NCBI RefSeq assembly: GCF_900496995.4
Contig: NC_044006.1
Coordinates: forward strand, 18,250,214-18,314,213
Direction of reading: 5' to 3'
DNA: 64,000 bases
Origin: Aquila chrysaetos chrysaetos
Taxonomy: Eukaryota > Chordata > Aves > Accipitriformes > Accipitridae
The notes below the pieces were generated by a model. The model did not search any database. It had not been told where the DNA came from and worked only from the letters and a program-made list of their open reading frames with translations. Shown here piece by piece: positions 13,801 to 28,100 of the stretch; positions within the stretch are counted from its first letter, which is position 1, and each line of letters starts with the position of its first letter. A program made the position numbers and the translations under genes.

Positions 13801-16103
13801 TTTCCTTTAATCCTTAGCAATTCGGTTGATGCCTTTCCACAGGCTAAACAATTTTTTTTCACCTCTCAGCTGTTTTTAGGCTGGAAGACTACTTCCAGCT
13901 GGTGATCATTTGACTTTCTGCTGCCCAGACCACCCAGTTTGCTGATGTAAATGTTGTAGGCTGTATAAATGGGGTTGGGGGGGTAGGACGTGTGCACTCA
14001 TGTAGATGGAAAGATGGCAGAGGGACTTGATGGAACAAATACAGAAAAATACTTGGCTTAAGTAAGCGGTATACACAAACAAAAAACCTAGACTGGAATA
14101 GATTTCTTGAAAACAAGGTGGTACTTTATAGACAATTATTTCTGTAGGTTTAAAAATAAGTTTGGCTAGGAATACATGGTATCATAGAATCTAAACCTGT
14201 AGGGTTATCATGGGCTTTCTGTTGTAGTTCATTGCTAACGTATGATGATCTTGAAGGTCTTTTCCAACCTAAATGATTCTATGATTCTATGATTCTATCT
14301 TTCATACATGCATTATAGAGCAGCATCTTAAAAGAAGTTAGACTTTTTTATTCCCATTGGAGTCAGCCGAAATTCTTTCCTCAGATGAGCTGCTTGTTCT
14401 TCTCACCATGCTTTTTCTGTGGCTGTTGCAATTGGAATTCACTTATCTTGAACATAGAAAAAAGAAAAATTGTACAAGATAATGTACATCATCTATTTCT
14501 AGCTGAGTCTATTTCTACCATCGCTTGCTATGTGTAAGGACTGCATAGGTCTTTCTCTTGGTTCCACCGATTCACTAGCTTGTAGACTTGCAAATACTAG
14601 TCGAACATGAGTTATTATTAATCAGTCACTTCTAAAGTGTCTTCCTAGCTTACAGCAGAAGTCTTTTATTAAGTCTAAGTCCACAAACTTGCACTTTTAA
14701 TTTCATCATATACCTATTAAACTGGCCTGCAAAGTCATCAAGCTAGATCATTCTGTATTCCTTTGCATCATTGTTGATTCCTTGTAGTGCTGATGTATTT
14801 TTTACTAGTATTGTGCTGTTTGAGGATGCAAAAATGGCATTGTTAAACAAGTTGATTTCTGTGGGGTTTTTTTGGTTTGGGGTTTTTGGTTTTTTTTGCT
14901 TTCCTCCCCCTGAAGGCCTGTCTTGGAGGAACTCCAGTAGTAATATTCAGTCTGCCTTCTGTTTCTTCTCTCATTGCTAGCCTTTGACACCCCCATTTTG
15001 AATTCCTAACTAATTTACTAATCCCAGTCTCTCTGATTTAATTAAGGAGACTCTGCTTTCCCATGTTATGCCTTAAGTGCTTTACCAAAGTTTATATCAG
15101 TCATGTCTTCTGTTTCCAAAAAAATCTTTTTTTTTCAATCATAGGAAGATACCTGTAATAAATGCATGCTGCATTTACCCTGTTTTTCATTCATTTATCT
15201 GCATAGCTTTAATATATTTTCTTAGAGGAGATGTTTTTACATAGGTTTTTGTCAGAATTCTGGAATGGAGATTATCTGGCCTCTTTGATATAAACACAGA
15301 GATTTTAGCGTACTACAAATGAACAAGAATCTATGCGGTGTGCCAGGAACAGCTTTTTTCTGTCAGTCATTCAGTAACTGGATCAATTTAGGAAGAAAAT
15401 CTGAATGATTGACAGAAAAATCTGAAAGATTGACAAGTATATATATAACATATATATTACAAATATTATATAAGGATACACTAGACATTTAAATATTTAC
15501 TTTGAACTGGTTTAAGAGCTTTTGTTGGTAAGCAGACTTTCTAAAATAATGTAAAAAGCAATGCATTGAATAGTTTGTATGTGTTCTTTGTCAAGCTTAA
15601 GTGTAATTTTATTTTTCTCATTCTCTCCTCCCTAATTCCCCTTTCCTCTCTTGCACACTGTCTTCTCCCCATGCCCCTCCCTTCTGCCACCAGGTGCTGT
15701 TTTATATTTCTCCAGTAAATAGGTTGGTGGGAGCTCTGATGACTGTCCTGTCACTCTTTCCTGGTAAGAAGAGAAGTTTGGACTTCTTTTTCTATGCTTT
15801 CTGGTGATAAATGAGACTGGTTGTACTGTTTCATTTGGAAAACAACTTATGTGACAAGAGTTATGTTGGTATGTTGCCTGAAAAATGGGTGACTTCTGTG
15901 CATATCCGTGTACTATGTACACATCTCCTAGTACTTACTGCTTGCACTCTATGGGTTATTTCTTGTGCTTAATCAGAGCCACTGGATCTTCTGTATTGCC
16001 TGTGGGTAACATAGATGGGACCCTGAATAAGTCACACATTCCTGTCAAGTTCCTTAAAAAAACCAAAAATATAAACCTCTGTCTTCCTTCCACATGCACT
16101 CTT

Positions 16104-16145
<42 letters not shown>

Positions 16146-19100
16146 AAAAAACACCCAAACAAAACCAAAACCCCTAACCTTGCTAATTCTTAGCTTCTAA
16201 CCAGTGTTCTCAAAGCAAAAAAAGTTGGGGCAGATTCTTTAGGAGAGAAAGTGTGGGGTTTGGTTCTTGTGGTGTTTTTTTAACACCCCCCTCCCCAAAG
16301 TGGTATTTTGAAATACGTGATTTCCACTTTGAACACAAGAGGACTTTGTTCATTTTCTTTAACAAAAGTCACTTAAATTTCTATTGAGATGCTGATACTC
16401 ATGCATGCTATCACTTTCCAGGTATGATTGAACATGGTCTTAGTGACTGCTCACAGTATAGACCAAGAAAGAGCATATCGGAAGATGCTGGGTTGCAGGA
16501 AAATACACCACGGTTAGATGACTATGTTTCTGTGTCTGCTGATGATGATTCAAATACAAACTTAGGAATGGGAAAGGGGGGCAGGAAGATGGCAGGAAAC
16601 CATTCACTGGAAGGTCAAAAAGCAAACGTGCCTTTCTCCCAGTCAGAGAAGACTTGCAATGGAGCTCAGTCCTCCAATGGTACTGTGCAGCGCTTGAAAG
16701 TTCCTTCCTGCACTTCTCCAGCATCCTCTGAAAGTGACTGGGAGACCTTAGATCCTAGCATTTTGGAGGAGTCTAATTTGAGAGGAGAACATGAAAATAC
16801 AGCATCAGAACAGGCTGAAAATCTTCCAAGCAAAGGCATGAGCTCAGAAAGCCTTCCAATCACTGTGCAGCCCCAAGCAAACACAGGACACACGGTGCTT
16901 GTTCCAGGACTGGTATCTGGGTTGGAAGAGGACCAGTATGGTATGCCGTTGGCTATTTTTACAAAGGTAAACATGTTATTCATGATACCTGGTAACTGAT
17001 AAAGACGTCTGTTTTTCAAAGTGGCTAATAATTTTGGTTACCCAACTCCAAATGGACAGTAGGGTACTTCAAAACATGTAAGTACAGGCTCTGGCAAATG
17101 GCTGTGTTCCTAGGCAGGTGGAAAGTGTCAGTGCATGTCTGAGAGTGGCGTGTGCGTGCACACATGCATTCCACTTTTCTTTCATATGTATACTTACACA
17201 CTATTTGCAATTCTACATGATGGTAACCTGCAGCCCCACTGTAGTTAGTAAATGGTATGTATCAGTACCTACTGTTTTCTTTTACTCTGAAGAATTGTTG
17301 ATCTGACCTATATGGGGCAAGATCAGAGTACTTAAGAAGTGTTTAGATACCTTAATCTAAACTAAGATTCTGCAAGCTGTATCTTAGCTGACACCTAAGC
17401 CTATGTTTTCCTCTTTTAATTTTTTTTTATATATATGTATTCATAAATGTGTATGTGTGTATATATGCACAAAATGTATATACAGGTGTGTGTGTGTATA
17501 CACACACAGACAAAAATATAAATACTTATATAATTTCACCCTTCTTTACATGATAACTCTTCCTGGTTGTCTGTGGCTCTTTCCCTGTGCATGGTGCTGA
17601 CTTGCTGAATTTTAAGCTTGCACTGATGCCTAACTGAACTACAGGTGTTCCAGAGTCTTTCTAAGGACTCTGATGAGCGTTGTCAGATAACAAGCAATAC
17701 CTTTACTAGGGCTGGTTTCCCATAAAAACCAAGGAAAATGTGTCCCTTTTAAAGATACTTTTGCCAGTGAAAGAAGTGATACACTACATTTGTTTTGTTT
17801 TGTTTTCAACGTAATAACCTTTTAGATGAACATTTGCCTGGGAAGTAAAAGATTCAGATTTATTTCCTCAAGCTGATGGGTTCGAAGTGGTGTTTCTTCC
17901 TTTGGAGGTGCTTGTTTGCATTTCCTTGCAGAACATTGTATTTGATGATTGTGTTTGAGCTTCTCACAATAACTTTCATTGGAAACAGTACACTGTCTGG
18001 GCCCAAGTGAGCAGCTCAAATGTCATTGCCCTGTATTGTGTCATGGTACTGTTAGAAATGCTTTTTCAATAAAGATCTACAGTCTGGTGTTTGTCCTTAT
18101 GGTCTGTCTAATCAAGAGAATAGCCTGTAAATTGTATTTAGTCTAGTTCTATCGAAAATACTAGATTGAAAGCAAGAAGAAAATAATTGATAAGGGGGCC
18201 TACAAGTGCAAACTTAGTTTGCTACTAAGCTTATAAAATGGAAAAGTAAACAATTTTAGGGAAGCTGACAGTTTTTACATGTTTACCTTCTGTTCCACAA
18301 AGGCGCTTTTCATTTGAGTTCATCCGATTGTAATTAAAGTAGAAAAGGCTTTACATCTCTAAGTTATCAGAAAAATGTGTTTCAAAGTTATAGTTTAACC
18401 ACTTACTGGAAAGTTTAAATCTCTTTTAGAGCTCTCATCTCAGTGTTGTTTTATGCCATGCCATGGAAAGACTAATAAATCTGACAAATTTGAATGGGAG
18501 GATATTTTGACAGATGGCATAATAACATATCCAAGTACATCAGAGCATAAGGCAAAATATATTCTTTGGTACCAGTTCTGTAAGATCTAATGCTCATTTC
18601 ACTTGCACTTTTTTGAAAAGTATGGAACATGTTCATGGAAATAAAAGTTGTTATACTTAGAAAAATGTGAATTTGGGAACTGACACTTGATACTTTAAAT
18701 AGTAAAAGACTTCCAAGACACTGCTACTTGAGTATACAGTAATTAAACCTTCCCTTTGCCAGCTTCTTAAGCCATATTTTTTGAAGAATTTCCATTTTAG
18801 GTTGGTGATTCCTCTCAAAGCACCATTGTTCCTTTGACACAGGCTGTTTTCAGCTCATAAGTGCTTGTCATCCGGAAAGCCATCCCTGTGTCTACTATAA
18901 CAAAAAGGAATAGTTGTGCTCCTTTCTTCCATATGTTTCCAATTACCGTGATGAAGTGCATATGCTCTTTGTTTCTGTCCAGTATGCTGTTAGCCCTTCG
19001 GGGTTTCTACTAGTGAATAAACTGCTTTGTGCTTTATGCAATTGAACAGCTGAAATTATACTTCAGTATTAGACTTCAGGGGTACGTTGATCGTATATTT

Positions 19101-22100
19101 AAAAAGAAAATTACAATACCTATAGCTGCTTCTCAATGATTTCCCTCAAAGCCTTTTTTCAAAATGTTTGGGGTTTTGTTGTTTTGTTTTTTTTTTTAAT
19201 TGGAATGTAGGATACTAGATTAATTTACAAATATGGAGTGGCTAAAAAGCACAGTGTGTTGCTTTCCATCCTGCTCTCTCTTAAAGCAGGCATGCATATG
19301 CTTATCAAAAATTGACTGCTATCTCTGGAGCCTGGAAATCTCCACTTATAAAATGTGGATAGCAGTCTGTAGGTCTCCTGCATTATGTGCCTCGGGACTA
19401 CCAGAAGACATCATGGTATGCAAGTGGAGAGATGCATCTTTATTTCCATTGACTTCTTGTCTCTGAACTGACCTGAGATTTCACTCTTGTTTTATACTGC
19501 TTATTCTGTTGCCTTATAAACATGTTTGATTTCTGTCCTTTGCGTTGTATTTCAGTTTCAGTCCTGAGACTGAAAGGCGACACAGGTTTTTTTTTTTTTA
19601 AATTGAAAAATTTAATTCATGTGGAATCTGGTTGCTTTGCTTTGCAGATGTAATGTAGCAAAACAATAGATAATTGTGGCTGAAATTGTAATAAGCAAGG
19701 CTCATTCTGGGTGGAATGTGCTGGCTTTTATTAGGAAAAACTGAATATAGATAATTGGTGGGGGTTTTTTGTTTGGCTTTTTTTTTTTGGCCTTATGTTA
19801 ATCTGCTAAATATCTCTGTTACTTTAGGGGTACCTTTGTTTGCCATACATGGCACTGCAGCAGCATCATCTCCTGTCAGATGTAACAGTCCGTGGCTTTG
19901 TTGCAGGAGCCACCAATATCTTGTTCCGTCAGCAGAAACATCTGAGTGATGCAATTGTGGAAGTATGAATCTTTTGCATTTGAACTGCTTGAACACGAGC
20001 TGGGTGGAGCAGGGGGAAGTGGAGGTTGCATTTTAAGTATAGCTTTAAAGTTTCACATTCATGCCCAAATTTTGAATTACTTCCCTATGAAATAAATTCT
20101 TAAATGCAGAAGCTTATTAAATTTGTATCATTTGTTAGGATAGGATTAGATAAGCTGTGCAAAACTAACACTAATGTTTTTCTGTATATTCTTCTATCCA
20201 ATATTTGAATTTGCAGGGCACTTCTTAAATTTTTGTTTTGTTGTTGGTGTAATTTTACTTTTCATGTCATAGGCTTTTTCCATGACTTTGTAATTAGGTC
20301 TTCAAAAATAAGTGCTTGCAGCTTAGAAACAGATACAGTTGGATAATAAAGCACACTGCTCTTGACTTCCTTCTGATTTAATCAAGCGGTTAAAAAAATA
20401 GTATCTTAGGAAAACACTGTGTCGGTTCTAGCAAATAGGTACAACTATATAATCAGCGTTTGGTAACCCAAGATAGCTACATATAGGTAACCAACTTAAT
20501 AAATTGAAGCGATAATCAAAGAGCCTCTAGGAAAATAAATGTGAGCACCAAACTTCCCCTGCCAAATCCTGTCAAATAAGCAGCTTTTACTATGTGCCAG
20601 GAAGATGATCGTAATCTGGTTATATCAGAGCAGTATCTGACTTTGAGAACAGTTAATTCATTATTTCTTTGGCCATTTGTTTCTTCTTGATATTTGGGGG
20701 GATGTGAATTTAGATTTAGGTAGCAATATATAGTAGTATGTATAAGCAGTTTTATTGAGATAAATGTTTACCATTGGAATTATTTCAAACAGATAGAAGA
20801 CGCTCATGTACAAATCCACGATCCAGAACTCCGTAAGATCCTGAACCCAACAACTGCTGACCTAAGATTTGCAGATTACTTGGTGAAGCATGTAACTGAG
20901 AACAGAGATGATGTTTTCCTTGATGGCACTGGATGGGAAGGAGGAGATGAGTGGATCAGGGCTCAGTTCAGTGCTTATCTTCATGCACTGCTTGCTGCTG
21001 TGCTGCAACCAGGTAGAACAGATACCTTGTCTAGGGACTGAGATGAGGGTGGGTGTAATAAGCATTTGCTTTGTTGTGTTAAACATGTGGCCTATCGTTG
21101 GATCTCTCTGTGCCTAATATTTTATTTTAGGCTGCTTTTTTGGTTGTCCTTGGCTATTCTTGTTATTCCTTGATAATTCTTGCTTCACAGCCTTACAGAC
21201 ATTTTATTTGACTGTCTCCTCCTTGATTTAGTTAAGCTCTCCTCATAAGCAGAAGTACCTGAAACCCCATATATGATGAGACTTTTACAAAATTGGGTGT
21301 CTTACAGACTGTTGCAACTTGAAGTTAATTGTGGGGAACGGATTGGATTCAAGGAGACATGGAGTTAAGTGACTGTCTTCAGGAAGTTTTACTAGGCTGT
21401 TCCATCTCTTCTTTTCTTCCTGCTATGGTCTTAAGTAGGGATTCACATAAGTGAAAAGGGTCATTTAGAGGCTTTATAAGCTTACGTTTTCTGGAGCTCA
21501 GCACTTTTTGTCTTAACTCTGAGGGAATTCTCTGTCTTCCAACTTTTGTGCATGAATATAACTAAAAGAATCAGTGTTTTATTTGTGGAAAATGTTTAGC
21601 TTGCCCAGCGCTGACCCTGTTAACTTCATTCTCGTCATGATTATTCTGTATTCGTATCAGTTAACTAATTCAGATCTTGTTCTCTGGTATTTGTGAGAAA
21701 ACATGGGATTGACAACTTGATTTTAAAGTTTGGAAGATGCCAAGTTCTTTGTCTGACAACATTAATATTTTAAGATGATTACCTGGTTGATAAGAAATGT
21801 CAGGTTTTTCTGGAAACTGATACTACTTCACGGGCTGGCTTTAAAATTATTTCCTGTACTCTTCAGTGTGGATTTGGGGTTTACTAAATTTGAATGAGTA
21901 ATAACATAGTACAGCAAAGCTCAGTGTATCTGACCAAGACCAATGCAAATGATGTTTTTGCTCTTAGTTGCTATGTGGCCATTCTCTCCCCTTTCCTGTC
22001 TTTGCCCAGAGACTAAGTTGAGGCCCATGTTTGGATGACTTTTTTTTTTTTTTTTCCAGTTGAGCTCTTTACTTAGAACTTTATAAATGAATTAAAAATA

Positions 22101-25100
22101 AGAAAAGTGGAGGTTTTTAAGCTCTTCTTTTTTTCTCCCTCTTGTCCTGGCATTGTATATTTGGGACACTTTAAAATGAAAATAATAAAATATTTTTTAA
22201 GTGCCCAGTTCTTAGTACTAGAGCTTTAAGTGTCTTTGATTTGGTAAGAGCCTGCAAAATTTTAATTTTTTTTTACAAGAAAAAAAAGTAATTTGTCTTG
22301 TATTGCATCTCTAATGAATTGCTGCAAATTCTCATCTTTATTTTAATTTATCAGACAATGAAAAGACTTTGTCAGACTTTGGAACGGCATTTGTAGCAGC
22401 CTGGAAAAATACCCACAACTACAGAGTATGGAATAGCAACAAGCATTCAGCTCTTGCAGAGGTAAACTCTAGGTAAGGAACTTTTTTTTTTTTTTTTTTT
22501 TTAGCATTTAACATGGAGAGCTCCTAGTATGCATAGTCAGGCACAGTGTTCTGTAGAATTACAGCATTGCCCTTGTTCCTGCTGTAAAGCCCTGAGGGTG
22601 AAACTTTGGGGCCCTATTCTGTGAGTACAGAAAGAATTTCTGTTCTTCAATACCTTACTCTAATTCTGGGCTATAGTTTTATGAAGAAAAATATATCCAG
22701 AGTCAGGAGAAGTGAAACTTGTTCAAGTTGATTGTTGGCTGTCCCCAGCTATAGAAAGTTTGTCATTCCTTAGGAATTGTCCTCAGATGGTTCTGCTTTT
22801 TATTAATTGCTTCCAGGTGTGCAGGGAATAGTTGTGTCCAGGGTTGTCATTGATGGGGATGGAGGGGAGTTGGCTGTTTTATGTTGCGTCTTCTATACTT
22901 TGGATTGTTTTATGTGTATTTTCACTCAAAGATTAGATGATGCTAGGCTTGGTAACACTGTTGGCTGTGCATGTGTTTTGCTTAGCATGGGTGTTGTGGT
23001 TTAACTCCAGCTGGCAAATAAGCACCACAGAACCTCTCGCTCACTCCCCCCACACTCCCCCTGGTGGGATGGGGGAGAGAATTGGAAGAGTAAAAGTGAG
23101 AAAACTTGTGGGTTGAGATAAGAATAGTTTAATAATTGAAATAAAATAAAATAATAACAACTCATAATGAAAAGGAAAATAACAAAAAGAGAGAAATAAA
23201 ACCCAAGAAAAAGAAGCGATGCAAATGAAAATCAATTGCTTACCACCAACTGACTGATGCCCAGCCTGTTCCCGATCAGCAGCTCTCCAGCCAGCTTTCT
23301 CCTTAGTTTATATGCTGAGCACAACATCATATGGTATGGAATATCCCTTTGGTCAGTTTGTGTCAGCTGTCCTGGCTGTGCCCCCCCCCCCCCCCCCCCC
23401 CCAGTATCTTAAGCAGCCCAGCCTCTTTGCTGGCAGGGCAGCATAAGAAGCTGGAAAGTCATTTACTTAGTTGTTGTTGAGCAGTACTTACACTAGAACA
23501 TCCATGTGTTATCAACATTATTGTCATCCTAAATCCAAAACATAGCACTATACCAGCTACTAGGAAGAAAATTAACTCTATCCCAGCTGAAACCAGGACA
23601 ATATCCACCTCTTATTCCATACCATTTACATCACGCTCAGGTCCCACACTATCTAATACATCCTCACTAACCACCACCCCTCTTCCCATCCTTCAATATA
23701 ATACACAGATATCATTCCCTTAGTCTACCAACTTTGTAAAATGTCCATAGAATGTCCAGAAATGTCCACAAAATATCCACTGAGTTCATTTAGTCCTTGA
23801 CTTTGGGCTCCACCTCTTATGGTGGTCACTCAGGACAGGACAGGTGGAATTATTGGGCACCAAAGCCAGCGCAGGTCAGGTCACTGCTGCACTTGCGCTG
23901 CTTCTTGTAAGGCTTGTCCTCCATTGGTTCAGGTGGTTCCTGCTTTAGTAATTCCTATAACATACAACTCAAATCATGGGTTACAACAATGTAAAAGTAT
24001 TTCCATTACAATCTCCACCCCTGGTCCCTTTGGACCAGACCATAGGGTTTAACATTGTAATGAACTCCCCTTGCCCCTGCTCTGGCTTGGATTTATCCAC
24101 AGACTGCAGTCTGTTAGGGGTGTATCTGCTCCAAGTGGAGCCTTATTTATGAGCCACAGTCTCATCAGGGATATACCTGCTGCAGCATAGACTTATCCAC
24201 AGCCACAGTCGCTTTGAGGTGCACCTGTTCCAGTGTGGCCTTATCCATGGGCCACAGTCCCTTCAGATATATACCTGCTCCAGGGTGGCCTTACCCACAG
24301 CCACAGTCCCTTCAGGAGTGAACCTGCTTGACATGGCCTTACCTATCTCTGCAGTCCCTCTAGGGGTGTAGTTGCTCTGTTGTGGGCTTATCCATGGCCA
24401 CATGCTTTGAGGTGCTCTAGCATGATTTCATGCACAGCCACTGGTGCTTTGAGGTGTACCTTCTCCAGCGTGGACTTATCCTTGGGCCACAATCGCTTCA
24501 GAGGTATACCTGCTGCAGCACAGACATAACCATGGCCACAGACATTTTGAAGTGTACCTGCTCTGGCGTGGACTCATCCACAGCCACAGACGCTTTGGGG
24601 TGTCCTGCTCCCACGTGGACTCATCCACAGGTCACAGTCCCTTTGACTCGAGTTCACGCTGGAGTTCCAGCCTGTCCAGTACAGCAGCGATGCCCTGGCC
24701 ATCTGCCAGCCCAGGTGCATCGCCATTGCTGTTATCAAAATGTTCCCAGGCACAGCAGAGTAAGATAAGCACTACAGCAAGCAGCAAAAGCAAAAAGCAG
24801 CCACTAATGAGCACTAGACCCTAATATACAGTAAGGCAAGCAAGCCCCATGGCAAGCATAGGAGCCTGTCAATTAATAGCTAAACAGCAATAACAGCTAC
24901 AAATTCAATCGAGCACATTGCAATCAAATCTGTCATTACCTTGAACCCTTCATGCTCCATGTTGGGCACCAAAAAGGACTGTTGTGGTTTAACCCCAGCT
25001 GGTAACTAAGCACCACACAGCCGCTCGCTCACTCCCCGCCCTGGTGATGGCATTATGGGTTAATTGCTTATTACTGTACTGCAGGAAGTTTTGTTTTGTC

Positions 25101-28100
25101 AGCTGCTGTAGTCTGAAGACGGTTTTTCTTCAGATCTACAAAGCTCTTTTGGTCTACTTAAGGGATCTTTTTTCTTTTTTATTTGCTCTGTGTTGCTAGA
25201 AGGAGATGACTCTGCCTTAGTGTGAGAAGATTGTTAATATCTGGTCTGTAAATAGAAGGCATCTTACAGGTAGTTCATAAGAAATCTAAGGTTGAATAGT
25301 CACTGGGACCTAGCCTTCTGTAAAGTGATATAGTAGTAATTCTACAAATTTTTTTTTTTTTTTAAGCCACAGAGAGGAGTATAACTAATAATTGTGTGAT
25401 ATAGATTCATTGTGGAAAAAATAAATACTTAATGTTTTCTCGGGTTTTTCCTCCTCTTCTAGCCACCCATTCCAGGGACAGTACTCTGTATCAGATGTTA
25501 AGTTAAGATTGTCACAGTAAGTATATAGTACTTTGATTTGTGTTTTTTTTAAAAAGTGTGGTCAAATATTAATAACTGTTTAACTGTTGCTATGATGAAC
25601 TAAACAAAACAATGTTTTAAATTGGCCACGTACATGAAACATTCAACATTCTCTTGCAAAACATCACCACATCTAGAGATGGAACATTTGCCTGAAATAG
25701 GGAAAAACAGTGCTAATGCACTATTTTGTGTTGGACTTTACATAATAGAGTCCTGATTTTTTGCATTGCAGTTATAAGGCTTTTGTATATTTATTTTTAA
25801 GTTGTAAACTAAAGCTGTTAAAACTTTCATCAGTGTTTTTCTGTATGTTGACTTGAGGTCTCGTTATTAGGAGAAAACAGCTCTTTTGTTTAATTAGCAT
25901 TGTTCTAGAAGTTTGCTGTGTATGTTCTGAGACATGGTTCAGCTTCTTCAATTTAGAAGTTTAAAATGAGTTTGACATAATCTCTCATTATACCACACTC
26001 AACTGAACTTTAAGTTGGTCTCAGCTCTTACCTGTAGTATTCAAGTCTAAAACTCAGTGGTGCTTGTTATTCCTATAGCTGTTCAGCTCTGAAGCCAGAA
26101 CTGGAGTTGCAGTTAACTATCTTTTCTTGTTTATGCACCAAGCAAAATAGATTTTCTCACTTAGCTATGTTGACCATAAAACATCAGGGAGTGGTTCTTT
26201 AAGATGCCTGTAAATCAGCAGTATATACATGCTGCTGATTCTGCACCTGCCTTGACTGTAGTCTGTTATGTTCAGTACACTGTGAGTAGACCTAAAACAT
26301 ATGCTAACATAGAAGAACAACTTAGGGAATAAAAAGGTTCAGAATTCAGCCTGCTGAATCTTTTTGTTGTTTTTGCTGACCAATGACAGATTAGATTTCT
26401 GTGATTGAGAATGCAAATGAATTTCAAGGTAATTGCCTTCAATAAGGAGCATGCTGATAGCAGCTCTTATTATTAATGGACAGTCTTTGTAGAAAGACTT
26501 AATTCGAAAGATGTGGAGGTGTCTATCTTTTACTTGCCCTATTTTTGTGTTTGAAAGAGGAGATGCTAACTCTTCTGAGTAGCCTGAAATCAATGTAAAA
26601 GGACCAGTAGTTCTTAGTGTGTCTCTTAATAATAAATATTTTTACAATGCCTTTTATTTTCCAGATGTGACTTTGCTATCAGATACTCATAAAAATGACT
26701 TGCTTTTGCAAACTGAGCCTAAACTTGTTCTTGGTGTACTTCATTCTTTCTGCTTTTTGCATCCACACTGAAGATTTTGAAAGTGGGAAAAGAATGTGGC
26801 ATGCCTTGTTGTTAAGTTTTACACAAATGGATTTGCAAAGCCTGAAATGTGGATTTGAATGTTACCATTTAAAACTAAATGAGATTATTTTCAAGTGATC
26901 CCACTTGTACAGTAAAACTGATTGCTTTTGTGCTTTTCTTTCCAGGTGGTGGTAGTGTCTGTCGTCTTTTTGCATTTAACAAAGGCATAAGTGTAAACTG
27001 TACTTGATGAAAAATTTAATTTTAAAGCAAGATACAAAGTAAACTATTTAGATAAAAGAATAATGTCCGATCAGTAACAATTACTGTTTTGTTTAAAGCT
27101 TATATATTAGGGCTAAAAATTCTCAAAACTACTGCAAATCTGACTTTGTAATTTAGAACATAAATGCATTTTGGTAAACATTTAGGAAAGGTATAGTGTG
27201 TTGTATAAGAGTGAACCATTGGGTGTTTTGATTCCTGTCTTGCTGACAGTATCTTTTCTTCCTCTGAGAAGCTTAAGTGGTCTATGTGGATAAGATGCAT
27301 GCAGGAATTATGGGCTTGATGTCATATATATATAGATAGATAGATATAGATACATATATATATAGGTGTATATGTATGTATATAAAAACCTATATATATG
27401 TATGCTATGTAAATCTGTGTATGTTTTGATATATATTTTAACTATGTACTTTATTTACACCTGGTAGTAATAAGAAGTTGGTCAACTAACAGTCTTCAGT
27501 ATCTCTCTTGTTTAGCTCTGTGCAAAACAGTGAACGTGGAAAGAAGATTGGAAATGTGATGGTTTCTACTAGCAGAAATGTTGTACAAACAGGAAAAGCT
27601 GTAGGTAAGAAATGTATTGAAAACCAGCTTGCATCTGAGCCATATCTTTTTTGGAGAAGCATCCTATATCTCAGTTGTATTTTGTTTTAATTGAAGTATA
27701 CTTTATAACATACATCCAAAACAGAGAAACATTTTGAGGGGTGAAGCTGCTGATTGAGCCCTGTATATTGTGTAATAGTGGAAGGGGAAGCAGCTAGACA
27801 AAGAAATTAGTGTAAAGTCACTTTTCCAGTGTGGGCTGGAGATGAATGTGGGAAGAGAGATGTTCAGGTAAAAGCTTTCATGTAATCTGGAAATGCTGAG
27901 ACCACAACACCACCTTCTGCATTGAGCTATTCTCATTTTTATATCACTTTGACTGAAACTATTCAGAGCTGGCTGAAATCAGAGGAAGACTTTGTGTCAG
28001 TTTCTGCAGGTTTTGCAATAGTCTGTAATTTTCTGGAAAAGCACTTGTTGCACTTGAACAGGGGCAACATCATGCTGTCATCTTGCAGTGTGAGATAATG

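Larger units (their letters stand above)
22992..25050 (-). mobile_element. Internally deleted ERVK-like provirus remnant
   Basis: Minus-strand provirus in AVL9 intron 13, so antisense to AVL9. In sense order it has: a ~70-bp remnant of the 5' LTR (25050 to 24980); a primer-binding site (24971 to 24954); a non-coding internal region with a ~48-bp minisatellite; and a full 3' LTR (23600 to 22992). No gag, pro, pol or env coding sequence is recognisable in the 1.4-kb interior, so it is a non-coding remnant. The lysine-tRNA-type primer site argues for a betaretrovirus-like/ERVK family. The 5' LTR is truncated, so no target duplication can be demonstrated. Confidence 0.88.

Noticed and set aside
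15885-16193. 102-residue ORF ending in poly-lysine
   Set aside because: The tail is the translated A31 run; the frame has no homology and lies in an intron.
16440-17019. Minus-strand ORFs opposite AVL9 exon 10
   Set aside because: Shadows of the plus-strand coding exon, whose splice sites and homology are clear.
24632-24814. Minus-strand 60-residue ORF with a strongly hydrophobic N-terminus inside the ERVK interior
   Set aside because: It has no ATG: the apparent start is a GTG with an in-frame TAG just upstream. It lies in non-coding leader sequence and runs into the minisatellite. No known retroviral protein is recognised.
22985-25058. Target duplication for the ERVK remnant (GCATGGG on the left versus GCATTATGGG on the right)
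   Set aside because: The 5' LTR is truncated at about 25050, so the right flank need not be the original target; the similarity is too short to count.
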